The notes under the pieces: model-generated
Database searches by the model: none
What the model saw: the letters and a program-made list of their open reading frames with translations, nothing else
What the model was told of the DNA's origin: nothing
From: Whitmania pigra
Taxonomy: Eukaryota; Annelida; Clitellata; Hirudinida; Haemopidae
Assembly: GCA_021613335.1 (NCBI GenBank)
Contig: JAJTWR010000314.1
Span: 1,601,001 to 1,665,000 of the forward strand
Direction of reading: 5' to 3'
Length of the DNA stretch: 64,000 nucleotides
Made by a program: the position numbers and the translations under genes
Shown: positions 24,532 through 33,399 of the stretch, one piece after another
How the letters are laid out: every line of letters begins with the position of its first letter
Position numbering within the stretch: the first letter of the stretch is position 1

Positions 24532-27085
24532 ATGGCCGCACCATTCAGCAAAATTGATTTTATTCTGATTTTGAATTTTATGGAAAATGAATTGAAGTCA
24601 AAGGATGAGATAATAGAAGCTTTAAAGGTAAAACTGGCTTTTTTTGTCTGATGGCTAACTTCCAAATGACTTGTTTTATGTTACATTTTATGTCACATTT
24701 AGTAATTACGAGTCATTTGAAATATCTAAGCAGTTTGCTGTAATTCTGATGAATAGAAAAATTAAAAATCTAGAGGGAATTTAAGATTTGGTTGGTAATT
24801 GATTTCTTTGTTTAGTTTGAAATTGCTGGTGCCAAATTTGCCAGAATCAAACTTAATAATTATTTTGGAACCCTACTATTTTTTTGTTCGTTAAAGTGAG
24901 TAATTTCTCTTTCTCCTTCAGAAGTATAAGCAGTATTCACAGTCAAGTGAAACGAAATATGGAAAGATAGGTCCCGGTCGGAGTTCTTCAAGGTCTCCTG
25001 CCACAGACCCAGGTCCAGAGAAGAAAAATTTGTCCAACGATGAGGAGAATGGTGATTATGGCATCGACCCACTGGCCAAGCTGAACAAATTGATAGAATC
25101 TCACAAGATCATAACCGATGGACTTCGAAGTCGACTTGCCGAAGTGTCTGATCTTTGCGAAGAGGTCAGTAAGGCATCATTGTTCATCTTTTCACTGTTT
25201 AATTATTTTGCGCCGATGTCGATCCTGATGATTGTCTGACAATGGTTTTGTAGATCGTATGAATCTTGTAACATTCTATGATGAAACCACTTTATTGCTA
25301 TTGACATTTGGGTCATTTACCTGAATTTACTTGCCTTCCATGCAATCTATTACACGTTTGATGAATTTAAACCCGTTGCTACAAGTGTTTATCAATGTCA
25401 TGGCCACAGTATCGTGATTTCTGACCATTTACATAGTTCTCATTATTATTATTATTGCCAAGCATCATTCCATTAGGTTTCAGAAGCCATGGTTTTTGAA
25501 AATCTCAAGAAGGTCAGGTATGAGGATGAAAGTCCACTCGACAAACTGGCTTTTGATGTGCACTCACTCAACAGACAGGTTGAAGTTCTTGGTTGCAATT
25601 GTTTTGTTTAAGATGCATCCATAATCCAATATAACATTCATTATAATCATTTTAATGAAATTAGAGTTTCCACTTTCAGCACAAGAAATGTGTCTTTTTG
25701 GATGCTTACTTTTCTGCTTGTAATTACTTCCTTCTGCATTTGCTTTTCTTCGAGTTATTTGTTTCACTCCATCTATCATTAAATAACGGAATGTTTCCTT
25801 CCAGTTGGAAGACTCCAGGCAGGAATCTCGTTCAAATGCCATGAGACTCCAGGAGACTCGAGAATTGGAAAGACTGAGTCGTAGTACGAGGAGAGGCCAC
25901 ACAGTACTCGTTAAACTCATCTCGAGCCGGGCAAAACTGGGATCCGAGATAAAGTCCAAATGTCAGGAAGTGAACTCTCTCGAGGAGGGCTTAAAGGCCG
26001 CAAAACTTAGGTCAAGGCAACTAGAAGAGAAGCTCCTGCAATTGGTCGAGGGAGTTTGCAATCCATCCAATCAGAGGAAGAGGATGAAGGCAGACGATAT
26101 GAGCAAGGAGATGAACAGGCTGCTCATGAAGGTGAAACTTATAGAGGAACAGAACTCCAGGCTCTCGAGCAAGGTGACTGACATTGGAAACAGACATCCA
26201 CATCTGCATCACAATCATCACCATCACCAGCAATATCAGCATCATTTCCATCATCTGCCACAACAGGTAAAGTTGTCGGACAAAGACTGTTCCCCTCCTT
26301 CTACCTCTCCACTCCTCAGACCGATATTGGCAGCAGGATCGAACCCTGACCCCAGCGCCTCTTTGACCTTGAGGTCGCCGCTTCATCAACAGCCCATTCA
26401 AGGGCCTTATCTTAGCTCCACAGCCATCCAGATTCTCCAGCTGAGAGAGGCAGACAAAGCAGTCCAGAAGAATCCACAGCAGGCCCAGACCAGCCAGGGT
26501 CCTGCATATCCTCCCCTGATATCGTGCAACAATGCTGCTCCTCATTCTCTGAGGGAAACTGGTAAGTCAACAGCCAGACCGGATGCTCGATCGACTCTCA
26601 CTCCTCCATCATCCGTTTTGCAAATTAGAGGTTCACCATCCAGGGATCAGCCATCCAAAGTCATTAATGTCAACATTGTCGCCGGAGGGAGATTGAACGT
26701 TGCCAAGGAGTCTGAGACGACTCATTTCAAGATCGCGGACGAAGACCACTCGAATCGACAGAAGCAGCTTCGACTGCCCTCTGCCACTGCCTCGATCGCT
26801 TCCTCCGTTCCGCTCAGATGGCCCAACTCCGAAGCCAGTCAAATCGGTGCTGGATCGCACTTCCAACATTCTGAAGGGCGAGCTACCTCCATTCAGCAGC
26901 AGAAACAGCAACACCTCCAGTCCCCAAAACCGGGACGCTTTTCGTCTGCTCGGTCTGCTGCCGTGTCGTCTGGCACCGCAACCTCTTCTCCCTCCCTTGG
27001 ACTGCAGAATCGTTCCCAGAAGGTCAATCAGATCCTGTCGACCTTTAAACCCTCTGCCACTCAGAGTTCCACAACCTCGTCTTGA
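24532..27085 (+). CDS. Coiled-coil protein with low-complexity tail (573 aa), uncharacterised
   Basis: Four exons with phase-0 junctions: 24532-24627, 24922-25164, 25477-25578, 25805-27085. Together they give 573 aa starting MAAPFSKIDF. The N-terminus carries a short leucine-zipper-like helix ('FMENELKSKDEIIEALK'). Exon 4 opens with a charged coiled coil to about residue 320, with heptad-like 'LEEGLKAAKLRSRQLEEKLLQL', a basic 'NQRKRMK' that may be nuclear-localising, and a second short coil. A His/Gln-rich run follows ('HLHHNHHHHQQYQHH'), then a Ser/Pro/Gln-rich disordered tail. Exon 4 is visibly more GC-rich than its surroundings. I do not recognise the family. Long frames on the other strand and in other frames over exon 4 are shadows of this sequence. 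The exon structure is well supported; the function is unknown. Confidence 0.8.
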
Positions 27086-28019
27086 GACGTCTGTCCTTGG
27101 GCGGGTGTCTCGACTGCACGTGTCTTATCGCTTTCTTTCCTTCCGCTCATCTCGTCTGCTTTTTTCCGTGATCCGCACTTTTTGCTGGCCAATCACTCGT
27201 CACTTTTGGAAGAGCACTGTTCCAGAGATCTGCTTCCAGGAGCTCAGAGCATCTTTCCCTCTTCTCCGTGGTGAAACGTTCTTGATCTTGCGTACCCTCG
27301 AGCTTTTGTTTGCTCGTCCATGCGTGATTCGTTGTGCATGTGAGGTGCGAATGCTTTCGTTCTGCAGTTCTTTCGGTTGGTCGATGTCTGATTTGCTGTT
27401 CTATTTTCGTGTGCATATAAATAGATTTATATTATGGATGGTTCGTTCCTTGTTCACTTTGCGAGCTGCTACACTTTGTGATTGTTATTGTTGTTAGCGA
27501 TACGATGATGTAATTTTTTTGTTCATTTTATTCATGCCAGCAAGTACTGCTTCGAATGCTGCTGTTGTCTTTTATGGAGGCAATGGAGACGACGACGGTG
27601 ATGATGATGATTAGTTTGAGTGATGGTGGTGTTGATGATGGTGATAAGCAAGGAGATTATACATAATTTATTACAATAAAAATGAAACGTAATTCCGGCA
27701 TAGCTTCGTGCACTGGAATGCAAGATTTTATGGCTATTTGATTTCCATTTGGTGTCCAAAATCTTTTGAAATGAATAAAGAGAGTCATCATCACCGTCAT
27801 CATCTTCAGCAAAGCTTGAAGTTTCACACTCCAATGCCCACTCTAGATGCCAGTTTTGGAATTGATGTTTACCAAAAGTTAACTGAGATGAGCTGATTGA
27901 CTATATCCAAAGTTAAGATTCATTGGGCGGCATCTTTTGTTCTATTGGCATCAGACCATCATTAGATCCCATGAATTAAAATGGACAAGTTTTCACAGAG
28001 CCTAGAGATGTGGGCACAA
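27086..28019. other. 3' UTR and downstream flank of the coiled-coil gene
   Basis: Long trailer with GAT/GATGGT-rich patches (27590-27650). An AATAAA hexamer lies at about 27675 ('ttacaataaaaatg'), a candidate polyadenylation signal. No gene recognised. Confidence 0.45.
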
Positions 28020-28096
28020 ATAACATAACATAACATAACAATTATTTATAGTGGTTAAGAAGACCTGGATCTGTGTAATAACCACTCTTTTTAGTC

Positions 28097-30733
28097 CTAA
28101 TATCCGAATTTACTTAAATAAATTTTGAATTTATCTATTGTGTCAGCATGGATGGTTTCCTTATCTAGTTTATTCCATAAGGAAACCACCCTTGAACTGA
28201 AATAATTGTTTTTCAAGTTTCCCGAAGCCTTCCTGTATAATTTACAATCGTGCCCTCTAGTAGAAACACTTTTTGTGGCTTCGAAAAACTGTTCAGGCAA
28301 AAGGCCTTCCCTTCCCGATAAAATTTTGAATGCCTCGATGAGGTCCCCTCTATTTCTTCTCTTTTCCAGAGTCGTTAATTTACATCTATTTAATCTTTCC
28401 TCGTAACTAAGCTTTCCAAAACCATCTATCATCCTGGTTGCCCTTCTTTGTACTCTTTCCAACATCTCTACATCCTTCCTCAAATGAGGGTTCCATACTT
28501 GCACACAGTACTCAAGGTGTGGCCTTACTAATGCCTTATACAATCTCAGTATTACATCCTTGTTCCTGCTTACTACTGTTCTTTTTATCATTCCAAGTAC
28601 TCTGTTTGCTTTTTTAGCAACTTCCATGCACTGTAGAGATGCTTTTCCATTGTTCTGCATTATTACCCCCAGATCTCTTTCCTGATTTGACTGCTTCAGA
28701 ATGCTTCCTCCAAATGCATATTCGACTTTCGTGTTTTTGCATCCCATATGCATAATGGAGCATTTGCTTACGTTGAAAAGCATCTGCCAATCTTCTGCCC
28801 ATTTGAATAACTTGTTAAGATCTTCCTGAAGTGTATCTACATCTTCTTGCTTGCTGACACTTCTTGCTACTTTAGTGTCGTCAGCAAACTTAGATAACTT
28901 AGATCTTATGCCATCATCCAGATCATTTATATATATGCAGAACAGTACAGGTCCAAGCACCGATCCTTGTGGGACGCCGCTAAGTACTGGTTGCCACTCT
29001 GAATAAATTCCTGCTATGCCTACCTTCTGTCTCCTATCTGTAAACCAGTTTGTAAACCAATGTAATAGTTTGCCTTCAATCCCACATGCACCGAGCTTTT
29101 TTTGAAGCCTTTGATGGGGCACCTTGTCAAATGCTTTTGCGAAGTCTAGGTACACTACATCTACAGCCTTGTCATGATCAACCCACTCATAAATTTCTTC
29201 AAAAAACTCAAGTAGGTTGGTAAGACACGATCTGTTCTTAGTAAAACCATGTTGGCTCTTTCCAATCACATCGTTTCTTCCAAAAAAAGTTGATACAGCC
29301 TCTTTGATCATTCTTTCCATTACCTTGCAAACTATAGAAGTTAAGCTTACTGGCCTGTAGTTGGATGGCAAACCCCTACTTCCCTTTTTGAATAGAGGAA
29401 CTACTATTGCATCTTTCCAATCTCTTGGTATTGTTCCTGAATCAAACGATTTGACAAATAAGATTGCCAATGCTTCTCCTATAGCTGTTCTTGTCTCATA
29501 TAGTAGTTTAGGATGTAGGTTGTCTATTCCAGGGCTCTTGTCTACTTTCAAATTTTCCAGTTGCTTAATTACCCCTGTTTTTGAGAAGTTTACTGTATCT
29601 AACTTTATCTCAATCTGTTGGATTCTCCTTGGCAGATCTGGTATATTCCCTATTGTTTCTTTAGTAAAAACTGAACTGAAGTAGCTATTTAATATATTGG
29701 CTGTTTCCTCTACTGAATCAACTGTTTGCCCCTCACTATTTTGTAATGGTCCAATTTTGTCCCTTACTTTTTGTTTACATCTAACGTATCTGAAAAAGCT
29801 CTTGCTATCGCTTTTAACATTCTTTGCTAATTTGTTCTCATATTCTAGTAATGCTTTTTTATTAATTCTGTTTGATGCATTCCTTTGTTTCTGATATTTT
29901 TGTTTTAAATCCTTAAGCTCTCTTTCCTCTTCCTCTCCAGAATTGATTTTTGTCATTTCTCGTAATTTCTTCCATGCTTTATACTTAGCTCTTTTGCATT
30001 TGATGACCTCCTTCGTAAGCCATGGCTGTCTTTTCTGAGTTCTGCCTCTGCTTGGGATATATTTATCTACAACTAGATTTAGCTCTTTCTTGATTATTGC
30101 CCAAGCTTCTTCTACATTAGCAGATTCTATTTTTTTAGCTAGGTTTGTTTTCTCTAACTCATTCCGTATTTTATCATAGTCAGCCTTAAAAAAGTTTTTA
30201 GAATCTAGGTTCTCTTTTTTTAAATCCTCGTTGTCTAAATAAATGTTCCATCTGACAACTTGATGATCACTTGTTCCAAAGTGTTCACCAACTGTTAGGC
30301 CTTCCACTAAGTTCTCATCTGTTGTTAATATCAAATCTAATGTGTTTTTACCTCTTGTGGGATCAGTGATGTGCTGGAATAAGAAGTTATCATTTGTTAC
30401 ATTTATAAAGTTTATATCCTCAGGTCTTTCTCCTTCTAAAGTGTTCCAGTTAATATGGTAGTTAAAGTCACCCATTACTAGCATAAATTCCTTACTGGCT
30501 TTGTATAATATCTCATTTAGTCCAGTATCCTCTTTAAAATTTGGTGGCCTGTAGCAAACCCCTAAAAGAAGTTTGAATTTACCTATGTAAATATCACACC
30601 ATAAACTCTCTTTAAAGTTTTTATTTTGAAATTCCTTTCTTTCTATTACTTTGATATGATTCTTAATATAAATTAATACCCCTCCTGCTCCATGTCCATT
30701 TTCTTTCTGTCCCTCTCTGTCTTTCCTTAACAT
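28097..30733 (-). CDS. CR1-like LINE ORF2: AP endonuclease + reverse transcriptase
   Basis: 878 codons from the first ATG. The endonuclease domain holds 'VMGDFNYHINW' (residues 86-96) and the SDH motif (155-157). The reverse transcriptase holds 'PGIDNLHPKLL' (401-411), 'NYRPVSLTS' (~458), 'LDFAKAFDKVPHQ' (~529-541), 'GVPQGSVLGP' (~586) and the catalytic FADD (616-619). The endonuclease actually starts upstream of this ATG: the frame stays open to about 31005, encoding 'CVYANARSIVSK' and 'DIIGITESWAKES', and overlaps the ORF1 stop in the -1 frame with no AUG. It nicks the target and copies the element RNA (target-primed reverse transcription). No inactivating change is seen. Confidence 0.95.
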   Translation of the reverse strand: MLRKDREGQKENGHGAGGVLIYIKNHIKVIERKEFQNKNFKESLWCDIYIGKFKLLLGVCYRPPNFKEDTGLNEILYKASKEFMLVMGDFNYHINWNTLEGERPEDINFINVTNDNFLFQHITDPTRGKNTLDLILTTDENLVEGLTVGEHFGTSDHQVVRWNIYLDNEDLKKENLDSKNFFKADYDKIRNELEKTNLAKKIESANVEEAWAIIKKELNLVVDKYIPSRGRTQKRQPWLTKEVIKCKRAKYKAWKKLREMTKINSGEEEERELKDLKQKYQKQRNASNRINKKALLEYENKLAKNVKSDSKSFFRYVRCKQKVRDKIGPLQNSEGQTVDSVEETANILNSYFSSVFTKETIGNIPDLPRRIQQIEIKLDTVNFSKTGVIKQLENLKVDKSPGIDNLHPKLLYETRTAIGEALAILFVKSFDSGTIPRDWKDAIVVPLFKKGSRGLPSNYRPVSLTSIVCKVMERMIKEAVSTFFGRNDVIGKSQHGFTKNRSCLTNLLEFFEEIYEWVDHDKAVDVVYLDFAKAFDKVPHQRLQKKLGACGIEGKLLHWFTNWFTDRRQKVGIAGIYSEWQPVLSGVPQGSVLGPVLFCIYINDLDDGIRSKLSKFADDTKVARSVSKQEDVDTLQEDLNKLFKWAEDWQMLFNVSKCSIMHMGCKNTKVEYAFGGSILKQSNQERDLGVIMQNNGKASLQCMEVAKKANRVLGMIKRTVVSRNKDVILRLYKALVRPHLEYCVQVWNPHLRKDVEMLERVQRRATRMIDGFGKLSYEERLNRCKLTTLEKRRNRGDLIEAFKILSGREGLLPEQFFEATKSVSTRGHDCKLYRKASGNLKNNYFSSRVVSLWNKLDKETIHADTIDKFKIYLSKFGY

Positions 30734-30942
30734 CTCATAGCCATCAATTGCTAGCTCAGAGTTTTGAATACTTTCTTTTGCCCAAGACTCAGTAATGCCA
30801 ATTATATCTGGCTCCTCCGTATCGACAATTAGCTCGAGTTCTGTCCTTTTAGTCTTACTAACTATACTTCTAGCATTGGCATAAACACATTTCAGAACTC
30901 TTACTCTGTCTATATCCTTACTTAAATGATTAATTTCTAATC

Positions 30943-31836
30943 TTACCTCCTCCTCAGCTTTTCCAGCTTCATGTTGCCTGGTTGGCCCTTCACTCTGAAA
31001 ATGTAGTCCCCCGACTGATCTTCAGCTTGCTTTTTCTTCGCCTCTTCCAACAGTTTCTTGCATTGCTCTCTTTCTGCTTTAGTCAAATCATGGCAGACAG
31101 AGATGCCTTTGAATTTGCTTTCTGCAGTTCGTAATTTTGGAAGTGATTCCAAAACTAGTTTCTTTGATTCTCTTTCCCTAAATTGAATCATTAGTGGCCT
31201 TACCTCCTTTGTATCCTTACCTATCCTGAATACACTTTTGATGTCACCACTATCACATTTTACACCAAGTACATTGTTGATGAAATGCATAGCAGTGTCT
31301 CTATCCTCAGTTTTCTGTTCTGGCTCACTTTTAGCTTTGCTTTCTTCGAGCCTGTACAGTATAATGTTGTTCCTTCTCTTTTCTCTTTCGACTTCCTCCT
31401 GAGCAATGGTTTTTGCTGTACTAATTTTTTTGTCCACAACTTGTACTCTGTCTTCAATTGTTTTCAATTTTGCATCTACTCTTTTCTTTACAATTTCTGT
31501 CCATGCAAGACCCTTGCTTTTAGTACCAGCTTCGGCTGTCATGTCAGCCTCGACTGAGACAAGTAAGCTCTCTACTTTCTCCTCCAGCTTTGAAACTTTA
31601 TTTTCCACAAGATCTCCTCCTACTTTGCCGCTTTCTATAGTCTCCAACTTTTTTTCGAGCAACTCGATTTTGTGACTTTGTTCCTTATTGATACCTATGA
31701 GTTGTTCGAGTCTTTCGACGACGTCTTTCATTCGCACACAGTTCTTGCAAATTTGGTTTAGATTCAAACCCTCGACACTTCCATACATTTCGCATTCTTG
31801 GCATTTTTTAAAATCTTTAAAACTTCTCGTAGTCAT
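30943..31836 (-). CDS. CR1-like LINE ORF1: zinc-finger/coiled-coil RNA-binding protein
   Basis: 297 codons. The N-terminus has a CxxC...CxxC pair (Cys 12, 15, 30, 33), then a coiled coil (about residues 36-95), then a basic RRM-like region containing 'NIILYRLEES' and 'VFRIGKD', typical of LINE ORF1 proteins that coat element RNA. It ends in 'EKLRRR' with the stop overlapping the ORF2 frame. Intact here, frameshifted in copy 2. Confidence 0.88.
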   Translation of the reverse strand: MTTRSFKDFKKCQECEMYGSVEGLNLNQICKNCVRMKDVVERLEQLIGINKEQSHKIELLEKKLETIESGKVGGDLVENKVSKLEEKVESLLVSVEADMTAEAGTKSKGLAWTEIVKKRVDAKLKTIEDRVQVVDKKISTAKTIAQEEVEREKRRNNIILYRLEESKAKSEPEQKTEDRDTAMHFINNVLGVKCDSGDIKSVFRIGKDTKEVRPLMIQFRERESKKLVLESLPKLRTAESKFKGISVCHDLTKAEREQCKKLLEEAKKKQAEDQSGDYIFRVKGQPGNMKLEKLRRR

Positions 31837-31925
31837 TTTAGCGAAGTTTTCACTAGAGCGATAATGCGTCGATTCTCTCGCCGAAATTGTTCTCGAAAAT
31901 TGTGGTTAAAAGTAGTGGATTGACG

Positions 31926-32317
31926 CTTGTTAATTCTTGTCTGTGGTATACAATACATTTAAATTTAATACAATTTATGTATTACGTGTTTAGATGTCAT
32001 ACTTCTTGGAAAACGTCTCAACACATGTGATTCTCTCACATAAATGTTGTAATTTAATTAACAGAGTATTCGCCTAAAACGAAATGTTATAGTATTTATT
32101 CTTTTATGTGAAACAAAGATTAATAATAATTACTTTTGTAAAAATTAAATAAAATAATCAGATATCAGCTAAATAATATTCAGTGTCTTTTTTTTTAGCC
32201 CAGCACAACCGCGGCAGCTAATTGCAGGCAGTGCGATATCACAAATCCTCGGTTCTTTACACATTTTGCATCGTCTCCCTATTCAGTTGAGTATACAAGC
32301 TCCAGCTTATTATCAAC
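31926..32317. promoter_or_regulatory. Akirin upstream region
   Basis: About 390 bp between the LINE 5' side and the akirin start. The last ~120 bp are more GC-rich and carry CG dinucleotides ('ccgcggcagc' at 32209), which suits a promoter/5' UTR. The LINE lies close enough to influence this promoter. No TATA box was assigned. Confidence 0.3.
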
Positions 32318-32878
32318 ATGGCCTGTGTAACTCTCAAGCGATCGTACGAATTTGATCCAGTTTTCGGTTTTCCTCAAGAAAGTTTCGCCAAGAGAATAAA
32401 ACTATCAGATGATAAGATAGACACTTACCACAACCTTAGAATGGCATCAAAGAGCTGTCAGAGGAGTTCTCTGAGAGAAATATCTGTCAGTCAAAAGAAC
32501 CATTTCTACAAGAACTCGAAGTTACATCACGAACGAATAATGGCCCGTAGAGAGGCCTATGAATCGTCATTCTCTCTGAAAGACAATCCCTGTAAGAAAT
32601 CTAAATTCAACTTTGAAGAACCCAAGGCCGCCTCTGTGACTCCACAAAAACCTAGCAAAACCAGGATTAGTATACCAACCGAGGGACCACTATTGTCCAC
32701 ATCAGCTGCCGGCTACGTGTGCGACATGGTGGTCGGTGAACACGAGAAAAAGCTGAGGGAGCACTACGAAAGAGTGCTCAACTCAAAACTGGCTTCACAG
32801 CTCGAAGGATATGTCAGGCATAACCTCGAAATTCTCAGGAATCGTTACTTCTCTTCCAGTTTTAGTTACGCATCATAA
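32318..32878 (+). CDS. AKIRIN: Akirin, nuclear adaptor of transcription
   Basis: 186 aa in one uninterrupted frame. The N-terminus 'MACVTLKRSYEFDPVFGF' matches the akirin start (MACATLKR..DFDP). A nuclear localisation motif 'AKRIKLS' follows. The C-terminal helix 'VGEHEKKLREHYERVLNSKL' and the last residues 'SFSYAS' match the family's EREEKVREEYE...SYVS end, with Ala for Val. Length fits the family (about 180-200 aa). Akirins bridge transcription factors (NF-kB/Relish, Twist) and SWI/SNF chromatin remodelers and are needed for innate-immune and muscle gene programmes. The ATG sits in a good context (caacATGg). No introns are seen, although vertebrate akirin genes have several. Confidence 0.94.
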   Translation: MACVTLKRSYEFDPVFGFPQESFAKRIKLSDDKIDTYHNLRMASKSCQRSSLREISVSQKNHFYKNSKLHHERIMARREAYESSFSLKDNPCKKSKFNFEEPKAASVTPQKPSKTRISIPTEGPLLSTSAAGYVCDMVVGEHEKKLREHYERVLNSKLASQLEGYVRHNLEILRNRYFSSSFSYAS

Positions 32879-33112
32879 ATAATAGACCCCCTGTCAGGGT
32901 AGAACCAGTTTAGAAGGCGGTTGACTGGTTAGCGTTAGTTTTATGTATATATTTCACAGGAAGTTACTGAGTGCTTAATCAGTTATTTGAATTTTAAGAG
33001 GGCGATATTTTTTTAGATGTCTGGACTGGAGTTTATATCTGCTACCGTGTGCCAAAGAATTATTAATTCAATTTCGGTGGCTAATGGTGTTCTAGGACTT
33101 GTTTATTTTTAC

Positions 33113-33118
33113 TGAATA
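33113..33118 (+). terminator. Akirin polyadenylation signal AATAAA
   Basis: The hexamer AATAAA lies about 235 bp after the akirin stop ('tactgaataaaacatt') and just before the microsatellite. Confidence 0.7.
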
Positions 33119-33148
33119 AAACATTTTAATTTGAAATCTTCAATATGT

Positions 33149-33379
<231 letters not shown>

Positions 33380-33399
33380 GAATTAAAGAAATTTTAATA

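Larger units (their letters stand above)
28020..31925 (-). mobile_element. CR1-like non-LTR retrotransposon, copy 1 (both ORFs intact)
   Basis: Minus-strand LINE with ORF1 (31836-30943), ORF2 (~31005-28097), and a 3' end running into a short (TTATG)n tail (plus-strand 'aacataacataacataaca' at 28020-28040). A second copy at 47403-51252 is nearly identical, so transposition was recent. The 5' boundary is uncertain because copy 2 stops at the point matching 31868; this copy continues for at least ~60 bp more. No target-site duplication could be assigned. Confidence 0.9.

Noticed and set aside
26021..27497. Long frames on both strands over coiled-coil exon 4 (174, 93, 265, 89 codons)
   Set aside because: Shadow frames in a GC-richer exon; exon 4's own frame fits the upstream exons by splice phase and forms a coiled coil.
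28206..31675. Plus-strand frames antisense to the LINE
   Set aside because: Shadows of ORF1/ORF2; repeated identically in copy 2 only because the element is.
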